Assembly: GCA_013298695.1 (NCBI GenBank)
Contig: JAAFIS010000008.1
Location: 62,001 to 126,000, forward strand
Source: Betaproteobacteria bacterium
Lineage (GTDB): Bacteria; Pseudomonadota; Gammaproteobacteria; Burkholderiales; Casimicrobiaceae
Reading direction: 5' to 3'
Length of the DNA: 64,000 bases
Made by a program: the position numbers and the translations under genes
Shown: piece by piece, positions 43,720-51,553 of the stretch
Layout of the letters: each line of letters begins with the position of its first letter
Numbering within the stretch: position 1 is the first letter of the stretch
The notes under the pieces: model-generated
What the model saw: only the letters and a program-made list of their open reading frames with translations
Databases searched by the model: none
Told to the model about the DNA's origin: nothing

Positions 43720-44595
43720 CTATTTTTTTACGAGTTCAACGCGACGATTTTTCGCTCGACCCTCTTCGCTGCGATTGTCGGCGACGGGGCTTTCTTGTCC
43801 GAATCCTTTAGCGGATAAACGTGCCGCAGGAACGCCTTGCGCCGCAATCGCGTTCATCACGCTGCGAGCACGATTCTCGGAAAGCGTTTTGTTCGCCGCG
43901 GCAGTGCCGACGTTATCGGTGTGACCTTCAACCGACAGCTGCAGCGACGACTGAGATTTCAGGAGTTTCGCAATCTCTGCGATCGTCGGCTGCGCGTCAG
44001 GCTTAACGTCCCATTTGTTGGTGTCAAAGTTAATGTAGAGCGTGACGAAGCCCTTTGCGTTTAGCTCATCGAACATTTTGTTAGCACTCACCACTTGCGC
44101 CATACCTGCGCGTTCAACAATATCGACGCGGTAGCTAAACGTTGGCGACGAATACACGTCGGCGAGCACCTTGATCCAAAATTCCTTGCCGCCGCTCGCC
44201 GCGCGCAGCGTGGTCTCTGCGGTGTATTCCTCAATGCGCTCCCACACCACTTCACCGCCGATGGATTTGATCGCGTTTTGATAGTTGCGTACCACCTGCA
44301 GCGGACTTGGCTCGCCTTCCTTTTTGTTGTGGAAGTAATGCAATCGCGTGGTTTCGCCTTCGACTTTTTCGCGCCGAATGCCTCCCGATTTATCGTCGCG
44401 CGCTACGGCGAAATCGACCGCATTGAAATTTTTCGAATATTCGGCAATTCGCGAATCCGGATAACGCGTGAGCAACGGATGATCGCGCGAGCCTTTCAGG
44501 TCGCCCTTGTCGGCTTGTGCAAAAGCGGGCGCTAACAGCGTGGTGGCGAAAACGAGTTGAGCTAGTGCGATGAACGAACGATGAAGCGATTTCAT
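43720..44595 (-). CDS. OmpA-family periplasmic/outer-membrane protein
   Basis: 291 residues with a signal peptide (1-26, ending LAPAFAQAD). The C-terminal ~115 residues are an OmpA-C peptidoglycan-binding domain: TLYINFDTNKWDVKPDAQPTI, LSVEGHTDNVGTAAANKTLSENRARSVMNAI and GFGQESPVADNRSEEGRAKNRRVEL. The N-terminal half (RDHPLLTRYPDSRIAEYSKNF, VVWERIEEYTAETTLRA) is a soluble region found ahead of OmpA-C in related proteins, with no clear barrel. Likely links the envelope to peptidoglycan. GGGAG precedes the ATG. Ends at the shared terminator. Confidence 0.87.
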   Translation of the reverse strand: MKSLHRSFIALAQLVFATTLLAPAFAQADKGDLKGSRDHPLLTRYPDSRIAEYSKNFNAVDFAVARDDKSGGIRREKVEGETTRLHYFHNKKEGEPSPLQVVRNYQNAIKSIGGEVVWERIEEYTAETTLRAASGGKEFWIKVLADVYSSPTFSYRVDIVERAGMAQVVSANKMFDELNAKGFVTLYINFDTNKWDVKPDAQPTIAEIAKLLKSQSSLQLSVEGHTDNVGTAAANKTLSENRARSVMNAIAAQGVPAARLSAKGFGQESPVADNRSEEGRAKNRRVELVKK

Positions 44596-44806
44596 GAAAT
44601 TCTCCCGGCAGTTGTGTGCGCAACGATCGCGCGTGATTGAGTCGGATGAGCAAGTGGAATGGTTCAGCCTTGAATGATTAAATCAAGAAAGTCATCTTGA
44701 GCGAATAGAAAATTGGGGCTAGACATCAACGACTAGCTTTATCAAGAAAAAGCTAAAAATAAGTTTTCCCTGCATAAAACTGGACGATCCGAATGATTTC
44801 TTGAAC

Positions 44807-45661
44807 TTAAGTCGCAACGCGTTTCGCAAACCATTCCCTGCCAACGATTTCGCGACCATCCCGCGAAACCTCGCCTTCGAACACGTTAATCCGTGCGCCG
44901 CGATGTCTGAAGCCGAATCGAAGTGTTCGCCCGCGAAGCCAGGCCCACGCAATTTCCACATTTGCCGCGGTAAGCGTTACGCGCTGATACTGCTGCGAAA
45001 TGTCGAACATTGGCGAAGACGTCATCCGTGCCCCTGAAAGCTGCCAGCGCCCCGAAATCTGGGCAGGAATGACCCATAAAAAAACTCGATGTACTTTGTT
45101 GGTGCCGTGCGGCTTTTCTGGCGACGGATAGGTGAGTGTTTCGTCGGCTTGCCAGTCGTCCATGTCCCATTCGTGCGACACCACGCGTGCGCCCGGGCGC
45201 ATTTGCTCCAGCAAGCGCGGGCGAAGTTTTAGGTTGAACTCCGGCAACAGATAAAGCGTGACCACGCTTGGGGTTGCGAAATCCAGAGTGAATAAGTCAC
45301 GCTCGAGAAAACGCGTTCGAGCGGCGACGCGGGCTAGCCGCGCCGCGCGGACACTCTCGGCAATCAAGTTCGGATCGATTTCAAATCCGGTGGCGCGCGC
45401 GCCAAGCTTTGCCGCCGCGATCACGATGCGGCCATCGCCTGAACCTAGGTCCCAGAGCAGGTCGGTTGGTCCGACCTCTGCAAGCTGCAGCATTCGACGC
45501 ACGACGTGAAGCGGCGTTTGCACGTACGGCACGTCTTCCGTTGGCGTCGTGACGACCGGATTTGGGTCGGTCGCGCTCGGTGTTTGCGCGGTGACGCGCG
45601 AAACTAGCGGAAGCGTTGCGAGCCCAGCGAGGAGGAGACGGCGATCAATCAATCGTTGCAT
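44807..45661 (-). CDS. Exported class I SAM-dependent methyltransferase
   Basis: 284 residues. The N-terminus (MQRLIDRRLLLAGLATLPLVSRVTAQ) is a signal sequence with a twin-Arg-like DRRLLLAG. The catalytic part has the SAM loop DLLWDLGSGDGRIVIAAAK, then TGFEIDPNLI, and VVTLYLLPEFNLKLRPRLLEQMRPGARVVSHEWDM. This resembles the FAM173/ATPSCKMT-type methyltransferase pattern. Export of a SAM enzyme is unusual because SAM is cytoplasmic, so either the leader is a membrane anchor with the enzyme facing inward, or it is exported folded. The C-terminal ~90 residues form a beta-rich extra domain. Substrate unknown. Confidence 0.72.
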   Translation of the reverse strand: MQRLIDRRLLLAGLATLPLVSRVTAQTPSATDPNPVVTTPTEDVPYVQTPLHVVRRMLQLAEVGPTDLLWDLGSGDGRIVIAAAKLGARATGFEIDPNLIAESVRAARLARVAARTRFLERDLFTLDFATPSVVTLYLLPEFNLKLRPRLLEQMRPGARVVSHEWDMDDWQADETLTYPSPEKPHGTNKVHRVFLWVIPAQISGRWQLSGARMTSSPMFDISQQYQRVTLTAANVEIAWAWLRGRTLRFGFRHRGARINVFEGEVSRDGREIVGREWFAKRVAT

Positions 45662-45819
45662 GCCGCAAAGTGTAGCGAGCTAAAAATTACGCACAGCTCA
45701 GCGCGGTGGCGCGGCGCGTCAGATGCGAAATTTGAACCTCGATCTTCGAAAACCTTGCACTTAATGTGCGAAAACTTCGGCCAAGCGCCCCGCAAATCCG
45801 TAAGCAGCTCGCGCGCAAG

Positions 45820-45904
45820 TCACCCGATTTAGCTGGGTGACACGCTAAATAAAAGTACGTCTCGAAACTCTGATTAATTTCGCGCGCTGCCCAAATAAAT
45901 CGGT
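45820..45904 (+). repeat. Paired-palindrome intergenic element, copy 7
   Basis: 85 bp. The left arm is a 6-bp perfect stem, TCACCC-gatttagct-GGGTGA (45820-45840). The right arm is gcccaaataaatcggt (45889-45904). CCGATTTAGCTGGG (left) and CCGATTTATTTGGG (reverse complement of right) agree at 11 of 14 positions. It lies between two minus-strand genes. Confidence 0.78.
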
Positions 45905-45942
45905 CAATACGCGTGATAGCTGTATTGCTTGCAAAGCGCCAA

Positions 45943-46164
45943 TCAGTGCGCGTGCGACTCACCGTCAAGCACGTATCGCGTTCCGCAATACGGACAACTC
46001 GCATCGCCCGTTTTCGCGACATCTAAATACACCTTCGGGTGTGAAGACCACAACGGCATTTTTGGGTTCGGGCAGAACACAACGCCATGACCGTGCAGAT
46101 CTTTCGCGCTAACGTGCACAGCGGCTTTAGGATCGGGCTTTTGCTCTTTTGGTTTTGCGCTCAT
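45943..46164 (-). CDS. Small zf-CHCC zinc-finger protein
   Basis: 73 residues. Zinc ligands are visible in VVFCPNPKMPLWSSHPKVYL and ASCPYCGTRYVL (Cys, His, CxxC). The zf-CHCC family includes the mitochondrial complex I subunit NDUFS6; bacterial members are small proteins of unknown role often encoded beside ilvE, as here (ilvE is 69 bp upstream on the same strand). Probably co-transcribed with ilvE. A paired-palindrome element lies 38 bp past its stop codon. Confidence 0.88.
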   Translation of the reverse strand: MSAKPKEQKPDPKAAVHVSAKDLHGHGVVFCPNPKMPLWSSHPKVYLDVAKTGDASCPYCGTRYVLDGESHAH

Positions 46165-46233
46165 CTTGTGTCATCCCGGCCGAGGCCGGGACCCATTTCT
46201 ACGTTTGTTTTCAATTAACGCGAGCTTAGCGCC

Positions 46234-47157
46234 CTACACCTTGGCAAGCCAGTGCGCGTATTTCGGATTTTTGCCGCCCACGATGTCAAAGAACGCCGCT
46301 TGAATTTTCGTGGTGATCGGGCCGCGTTCGCCCGCGCCGATTTGAATACGATCATACTCGCGAATCGGCGTGACCTCAGCCGCCGTTCCGGTGAAGAAGA
46401 GTTCGTCGGCGATATAGAGCTCGTCGCGCGTTAAACGTTTTTGAATGACTTCAATACCTAGATCAGCGGCGATGTGAAAAATAGTGTTTCGCGTGATGCC
46501 GTTTAACGCGCCCGCAGACAAATCCGGCGTGTACATCTTGCCGTCTTTGACAACGAACACATTTTCGCCCGCGCCTTCGGAGATGAAGCCGGATGGGTCG
46601 AGCAACATTGCCTCGTCATAGCCTTCATCGGTCACTTCCATGTTTGCAAGGATCGAATTGGTGTAATTCGACACGGCTTTCGCCTGCGTCATCGTGATGT
46701 TCACGTGATGGCGCGTAAAGCTCGATGTTTTCACGCGAATACCACGGCGCAGGCCTTCTTCGCCGAGATAGGCCCCCCACGTCCACGCAGCGACCATCAA
46801 GTGAATTTTGTTGCCTTTGGGCGAGACGCCAAGCTTTTCCGAACCAATCCAAATCAAAGGACGCAGATAGCCGGATTCCAGCTTGTTTTCGCGCACCACG
46901 GCTTTTTGCGCGTCCATCACTTCTTCCATCGAGAAAGGAATGTTCATGCGCAAAATTTTGCCGCTGTTGAACAGGCGCTGCGTGTGTTCTTCGAGGCGGA
47001 AAATTGCCGTTCCATCGGTGGTTTTGTAAGCGCGAACGCCTTCAAATGCACCACAGCCGTAGTGCAATGTGTGCGTCAAAACGTGAATCTTGGCATCGCG
47101 CCATTCCACCATTTTGCCGTCCATCCAAATCTTGCCGTCGCGATCGTCCATTGACAT
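46234..47157 (-). CDS. ilvE: Branched-chain amino-acid aminotransferase
   Basis: 307 residues, a class IV PLP enzyme that interconverts Leu/Ile/Val with their 2-oxo acids. Markers: MVEWRDAKIHVLTHTLHYGCGAFEGVRAY, the Lys-containing MTQAKAVSNYTNSILANM, EGYDEAMLLDPSGFISEGAGENVFVV, and FFTGTAAEVTPI. A GGAG ribosome-binding site precedes the ATG by six bases. The upstream region is shared with the divergent MarR-type gene. The downstream zf-CHCC gene is probably in the same operon. Confidence 0.96.
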   Translation of the reverse strand: MSMDDRDGKIWMDGKMVEWRDAKIHVLTHTLHYGCGAFEGVRAYKTTDGTAIFRLEEHTQRLFNSGKILRMNIPFSMEEVMDAQKAVVRENKLESGYLRPLIWIGSEKLGVSPKGNKIHLMVAAWTWGAYLGEEGLRRGIRVKTSSFTRHHVNITMTQAKAVSNYTNSILANMEVTDEGYDEAMLLDPSGFISEGAGENVFVVKDGKMYTPDLSAGALNGITRNTIFHIAADLGIEVIQKRLTRDELYIADELFFTGTAAEVTPIREYDRIQIGAGERGPITTKIQAAFFDIVGGKNPKYAHWLAKV

Positions 47158-47334
47158 AAGAATCTCCAGAATTGTTGTTCACGCGCCTCGTGAGCCCGCC
47201 ATTGTTAGCAACGCCTTATAGAGCGTAAGTGGGCATTGTAGAGACGAGCAGGGAATGATTGAGCGACGGGGTACGTCACAGGTCACGACGGAGAAGTCTC
47301 CGCGGCGACCACAGAATTGCGCGGTGGCGCTGTG

Positions 47335-47367
47335 CTTACTTGTTTTTGGGATAATAGGACAAGTAAG
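47335..47367. promoter_or_regulatory. Inverted repeat upstream of the MarR-type gene (possible operator)
   Basis: CTTACTTG (47335-47342) and CAAGTAAG (47360-47367), a perfect 8-bp inverted pair with a 17-bp spacer that contains a GATAAT box (47350-47355). It lies 48 bp upstream of the MarR start and on the ilvE-facing side, a suitable position for autoregulation and possibly control of ilvE. Confidence 0.45.
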
Positions 47368-47415
47368 TTGACCTATTTTGCAACGTGCAACAATGCTTGT
47401 CAACCCGTTTTCTGC

Positions 47416-48030
47416 ATGAAAAACATTCCCCAAATCCGAACCGCCACCAGTGCCAAGCCGATAGCAACCGTTGCTGCAACTGATCGCCTTCTAGCGGCGT
47501 GGCGAGTGATGCATTTTGCGCTGCGCGCAGTAATTGCCGAGCCCGACCGCATGCTCGCGAAGCGAGGTCTAACGCGGGTGCACCACAGAATTTTGTTTTT
47601 CGTCGCACGCACGCCGGGCTTGAGCGTAGGTGAGCTGCAATCGACGTTGGACGTCACCAAACAAGCGCTTAACCAACCGCTTAAAGACCTGCAGCTTCAA
47701 GGATTACTAGACATTCGTCGCGGCGAGAGCGACGGTCGTGTGCGCGCGCTGGAGCTCACTTTGGAAGGCGCTGCGCTGGAGCAAAAACTAACTGGCGAAC
47801 AGCTTCGTTTGTTCGAGCAGGCGTTTGCTGAGAGCGGCGAGCCTGCTGAAGCGGGCTGGTTTGACGTGATGGCGAAGCTCTCGGCGCAGCTGGTTGCGAG
47901 CGCTGACGCAACTGCAAACTCCGCCGGAGAGCCTGCGGCCAACGAGAGCACGGCAGAAACCGATCCGCTCAAAAAAACGCCAGCGAAACGCAGGATCGCA
48001 ACGGGCTCTGTTGCACGCGACTCGGCTTAA
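47416..48030 (+). CDS. MarR-family transcriptional regulator
   Basis: About 204 residues from the ATG at 47416; the frame extends upstream but those residues are Cys-rich and unlike the family. The winged-helix core is LTRVHHRILFFVARTPGLSVGELQSTLDVTKQALNQPLKDLQLQGLLDIRRGESDGRVRALELT, a typical MarR DNA-binding region with the wing at RRGESDGR. The C-terminal ~45 residues (Ala/Thr/Lys-rich) are a low-complexity tail. The ligand is unknown. Divergent from ilvE; an inverted repeat at 47335-47367 is a candidate binding site. Confidence 0.82.
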   Translation: MKNIPQIRTATSAKPIATVAATDRLLAAWRVMHFALRAVIAEPDRMLAKRGLTRVHHRILFFVARTPGLSVGELQSTLDVTKQALNQPLKDLQLQGLLDIRRGESDGRVRALELTLEGAALEQKLTGEQLRLFEQAFAESGEPAEAGWFDVMAKLSAQLVASADATANSAGEPAANESTAETDPLKKTPAKRRIATGSVARDSA

Positions 48031-48095
48031 GCCTCGGGTTTGGTGCAAGCTGGAGCGCTTGCCTAAGCGCTCCACGCGTTGAACCTACACACGGA

Positions 48096-48632
48096 TTACT
48101 TGTACATGATGTAGTCGGCTTGGTACTTCACAATTTCCTTCTTACCTTTGCTCGTCGCGTCGCACGTCATTGCGGGCGCAACGCCGCCTTTGGTAGCGAC
48201 ACGTTGGATGTAGGTGATGCCAGTCATCGCGCCTTGTCCGGTTGCGGGATTCGCTTTCACGAGCTGCAGAGGGATGTTGCCCGCGGCGGCCGGTGACACT
48301 GCGAGTTGAGTGGCGGTCACGCTAGAGCCATCATTTGCTTTCCACGTGGCCGGTGGCCCGAAATACGTGCCAACCGGTTTGCCTGCACGATCATTGAGCA
48401 CCGCGTTTGGCCCAACGAAAACCCACTCAAACTGGCCCGGCATGTCTTTCTTGTCGCGGCATTCGTAGGTGATTTCGCCGATGCCCACGGTTTCCATTGC
48501 TACCCGGTTACCGGCGGGTACGCGCACTGCCTCGGGCAGGCTGGATTGATCGAATGCGGGCGACTGGGCGATCGCGATCGAGGTTGCGGAAGCGATGAGA
48601 CCCGCAGAAACAAGCGAAGTAAAGCGAAGCAT
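48096..48632 (-). CDS. DUF3455 family secreted protein
   Basis: 178 residues with a signal peptide (1-22, ending ATSIAIAQS). The mature part matches DUF3455: LPEAVRVPAGNRVAMETVGIGEITYECRD, FEWVFVGPNAVLNDRAGKPVGTYFGPPATWKANDGS, and a late GAMTGITYIQRVATKGGVAP followed by CD. Family function is unknown; members are small secreted or periplasmic proteins frequent in betaproteobacteria and fungi. An adjacent Cys pair may form a disulfide. It converges with the MarR-type gene. A paired-palindrome element lies between it and glnE. Confidence 0.85.
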   Translation of the reverse strand: MLRFTSLVSAGLIASATSIAIAQSPAFDQSSLPEAVRVPAGNRVAMETVGIGEITYECRDKKDMPGQFEWVFVGPNAVLNDRAGKPVGTYFGPPATWKANDGSSVTATQLAVSPAAAGNIPLQLVKANPATGQGAMTGITYIQRVATKGGVAPAMTCDATSKGKKEIVKYQADYIMYK

Positions 48633-48764
48633 AGAAACTCTCCAAAGTTATTAGGCGCCGCCGCAAAGTTCGGGGGTCAAGTGCGGCGGCTAGCAACGAT
48701 ACGAGCGAGCGTACAAATCAGATGCGACAGGTGAAAGAAGGGGTAACAACTTACTTACTAGGAT

Positions 48765-48847
48765 CCCGTCTTTGTTTGGCTAAATGCGTGTCAAAGATAG
48801 TTATCGGATCACACATTTATCTGTCTCTTAGCCCAATTAAATTGGGC
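48765..48847 (+). repeat. Paired-palindrome intergenic element, copy 8
   Basis: 83 bp. Left arm cccgtctttgtttggc (48765-48780); the right arm is the most symmetric of all copies, GCCCAA-ttaaa-TTGGGC (48831-48847). It lies 10 bp past the glnE stop codon and upstream of the DUF3455 gene, both on the minus strand. Confidence 0.75.
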
Positions 48848-48857
48848 AAAGAAGAGA

Positions 48858-51497
48858 TTAGTTGCAAATTGAAGCGTAGGCCAGCGCGGTAAACACTCGA
48901 ATCGCTTGCGCTTGGGCAGCAACGGTTTCGAGCGTTACCCGCGCTCGCTCGTTGCCCTGAAGCCGCAATGCGTGTTGCTTTCGTCGCAGTTCGCGATAGG
49001 CATCGGCCGCGTGTTGGGCGATCTTTGCGCCCGAATCGCCCAACAGCCCAAGTTCGGAGGCGCGAAGCGCGAGCGCAATATTGCCGTGATCTAGGCGCAT
49101 GGTTGGGCATTGGTGCGCAAAACGCAACACCAGCGCTTGCACAGCAAACTCAAAATCAACGATCCCGCCTGCATCGTGTTTCAAATCAAACAACGTGTCG
49201 CGGTCTCGATTTGGATGTTCGCTTGCAACGCGCGTGCGCATGTCGATTACTTCTTTCGCAAGCGCTGCGCCATCGCGCTGCATCGAAATGATCTCGAGGC
49301 GCGTTGCTTCAAAACTTTGCCCGAGCGCGCGATTGCCTACCGCGAACCGCGCCCGAGTCAGCGCTTGGTGTTCCCACATCCACGCTTTATTCTTTTGGTA
49401 GTCGACAAACGCGGTCAGCGTGGACAGCAGTAAACCCGCCTGACCATCGGGTCTGAGGCGAATGTCGATGTCGTACGCGCGTCCGGCGGAGGTGAGCGTC
49501 GTCAGCCAACTTTGCAGTCGTTGGGCGAGCCGCGTCAAGGTGTCGCGATGTTCAGCTGCGCTGTCGGGTATCAAAAAAATCAGATCAAGGTCGCCCGCGT
49601 AGCCTAGTTCTTTGCTGCCCCATTTTCCGTATGCAATTACGGCGGGTTGTTCGCTATCGGGAATGTCGGTGGCGCGCAGCAAATGCCGAAGTGTTTGCTC
49701 AACGCAAACGTCAGCCAGCGCCGACAAATGATCCGACAAGGTTTCCACGGTGAGCTGACCGCCTAGGTCTTTAAGCAGCAGCCGAAACGTTTCACCTTGC
49801 TGAAAATGGCGGAGTGCGTCCATCGCCGCCTCGGTGTCGTTGCTGTTGGCGCTCAATGCGTGAGCAAGCGTTGAAGTCCACGCTGTGTAGTCAACCGAGA
49901 TCGAGAGCGAGCGCGCGTCGATGAGTTCGTCAAGCAGCAAGGGGTGTTTTGCAATGTAGCGGACGGCCCATTCACTTGCGCCGGCTAGGTCGACTAGCCT
50001 GCGCAGTGCGTTCGGGCGTTCGGTTAGCAGCGCCAGATAGCTCGAACGGGAAGCCAGTTGCATTAACAAATCCATCGAGCGGACTGCCGCGTCGTCGGGC
50101 ATTGCTGACTCAACTGCAAGCGCGAGAACGCTCCTTGAGAGCTCTTCGAGTCGAGCGCGGCTCGCCGTTGGCAATGCAAGCGCGCGACTAGACTCAAGAC
50201 TGCGTGAGAAAAAACTTCGTACCCGCTCAACGTCTTGAAACTGAGGGGGCTGCGGGCGACCATCACCGGCGTTCGCGATAGGCGTTGTTATCGCTCTATC
50301 AGGCGCCGCGGCTGGCGCTGTCGATAAATTTTTAGCACCGCCGAGTGTGGTGTCGAAAAAATTGGCCACGTCGTCTCGCGTGGCGACAAGGCGCTTCATA
50401 AGTTCGAGAGAGCTCGCTTCGCCCATGGCCATGGCTAGTGCGTCCAACTCCTCAGCGTTACTTGGAAGTGTTTGTGTTTGCAAATCGTCGCGATATTGCA
50501 ACATGTGCTCAACGCGGCGCAGGAAAACGTAGTGCGAGGTTAATGTTTCGCTTTGCGCGCGCGTCATGTCGCCGACGTCGGCGAGCGCGGCAAGCGCGTC
50601 TAGCGTGTTTCGCGAGCGCACGCGCGAATCGCGTCCGCCGCGAAGGAGCTGTCGCAACTGCACGCCGAATTCAAGTTCACGAATTCCACCGCGCCCCAGT
50701 TTGACGTTGTTTGGATCGGTTTTCTCAGCGCGCAACTGCGTATGAAGATCGCGCATCCCAGAGATTGCGTCGAAATCAAGATACCGGCGAAACACAAACG
50801 GCGTCACTAGTTCGCTCAGCGCTTCGCTCAGCGGCCCCGAAACCACGCGCGCGCGAAGCCATGCGATGCGCTCCCACATGCGCCCTTGCGCAACGAAATA
50901 CGATTCCAGAAACTCAAGTGTTGGCACGAGCGGGCCTACGTTGCCATAAGGTCGCAACCGTGTGTCGACTCGAAATACAAAATCGCGATCAATTTCTCTG
51001 TCTAGCGTTCGGCACACTCGGGTCGCGACGCGATTTATCATTTCGACGTCGCCATCGTCGGGTGCGTCGCAAACGAACACGATGTCAATATCAGATGACA
51101 CGTTGAGCTCGTTGCCCCCCATTTTTCCCATCGCCACCACCGAGAGGCTCTGCGTCGCGCGCTGCATCTCGTCGCTGTCTGGCGACTCACGACACACTCG
51201 TATCGCAGTCTCGACACTCAATTCCGCGAATGTCGTGAGATCGGTGACTAGTTCACGAAAATCAGCTCTAAACGCAACATCGCGAACGATTGTGCGCAGC
51301 ATGAGTTCTCGGCGGAGCATCCGAAGATCGTTTTCGACCGTAGAAGAAGAGGTTTCCGAGAGTGATTCGCGCCAAGCGGCAAGATTAGGGCGCGCGCTTG
51401 GATCGAGCGAGATCCGCTCCACGAGTTCGGGCGCGACGCGCGCCATGCGAGAGGCATAGCGCGAATAGTGGAACGCGAGATCGACTGAGTGGGTCAC
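48858..51497 (-). CDS. glnE: Bifunctional glutamine synthetase adenylyltransferase/deadenylase
   Basis: About 879 residues from a GTG at 51497. It adds and removes AMP on glutamine synthetase in response to PII. Two nucleotidyltransferase domains are present: the first has VVAMGKMGGNELNVSSDIDIVFV and the second has VIAYGKWGSKELGYAGDLDLIFL, each followed by further conserved blocks (FRVDTRLRPYGNVGPLV; DIDIRLRPDGQAGLLLS). The frame runs on to 51737, but those residues overlap the divergent yhdP gene and have no similarity, so the GTG before SVDLAFHYSRYASRMARVAPELV is preferred; an ATG at 51446 is another option. Only 56 bp separate it from yhdP. Confidence 0.93.
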   Translation of the reverse strand: MTHSVDLAFHYSRYASRMARVAPELVERISLDPSARPNLAAWRESLSETSSSTVENDLRMLRRELMLRTIVRDVAFRADFRELVTDLTTFAELSVETAIRVCRESPDSDEMQRATQSLSVVAMGKMGGNELNVSSDIDIVFVCDAPDDGDVEMINRVATRVCRTLDREIDRDFVFRVDTRLRPYGNVGPLVPTLEFLESYFVAQGRMWERIAWLRARVVSGPLSEALSELVTPFVFRRYLDFDAISGMRDLHTQLRAEKTDPNNVKLGRGGIRELEFGVQLRQLLRGGRDSRVRSRNTLDALAALADVGDMTRAQSETLTSHYVFLRRVEHMLQYRDDLQTQTLPSNAEELDALAMAMGEASSLELMKRLVATRDDVANFFDTTLGGAKNLSTAPAAAPDRAITTPIANAGDGRPQPPQFQDVERVRSFFSRSLESSRALALPTASRARLEELSRSVLALAVESAMPDDAAVRSMDLLMQLASRSSYLALLTERPNALRRLVDLAGASEWAVRYIAKHPLLLDELIDARSLSISVDYTAWTSTLAHALSANSNDTEAAMDALRHFQQGETFRLLLKDLGGQLTVETLSDHLSALADVCVEQTLRHLLRATDIPDSEQPAVIAYGKWGSKELGYAGDLDLIFLIPDSAAEHRDTLTRLAQRLQSWLTTLTSAGRAYDIDIRLRPDGQAGLLLSTLTAFVDYQKNKAWMWEHQALTRARFAVGNRALGQSFEATRLEIISMQRDGAALAKEVIDMRTRVASEHPNRDRDTLFDLKHDAGGIVDFEFAVQALVLRFAHQCPTMRLDHGNIALALRASELGLLGDSGAKIAQHAADAYRELRRKQHALRLQGNERARVTLETVAAQAQAIRVFTALAYASICN

Positions 51498-51553
51498 AGT
51501 AGAAGAGCAGAAAAGTATTGCTCGATAGAATCGTATGAGATTAGCACGACCCC

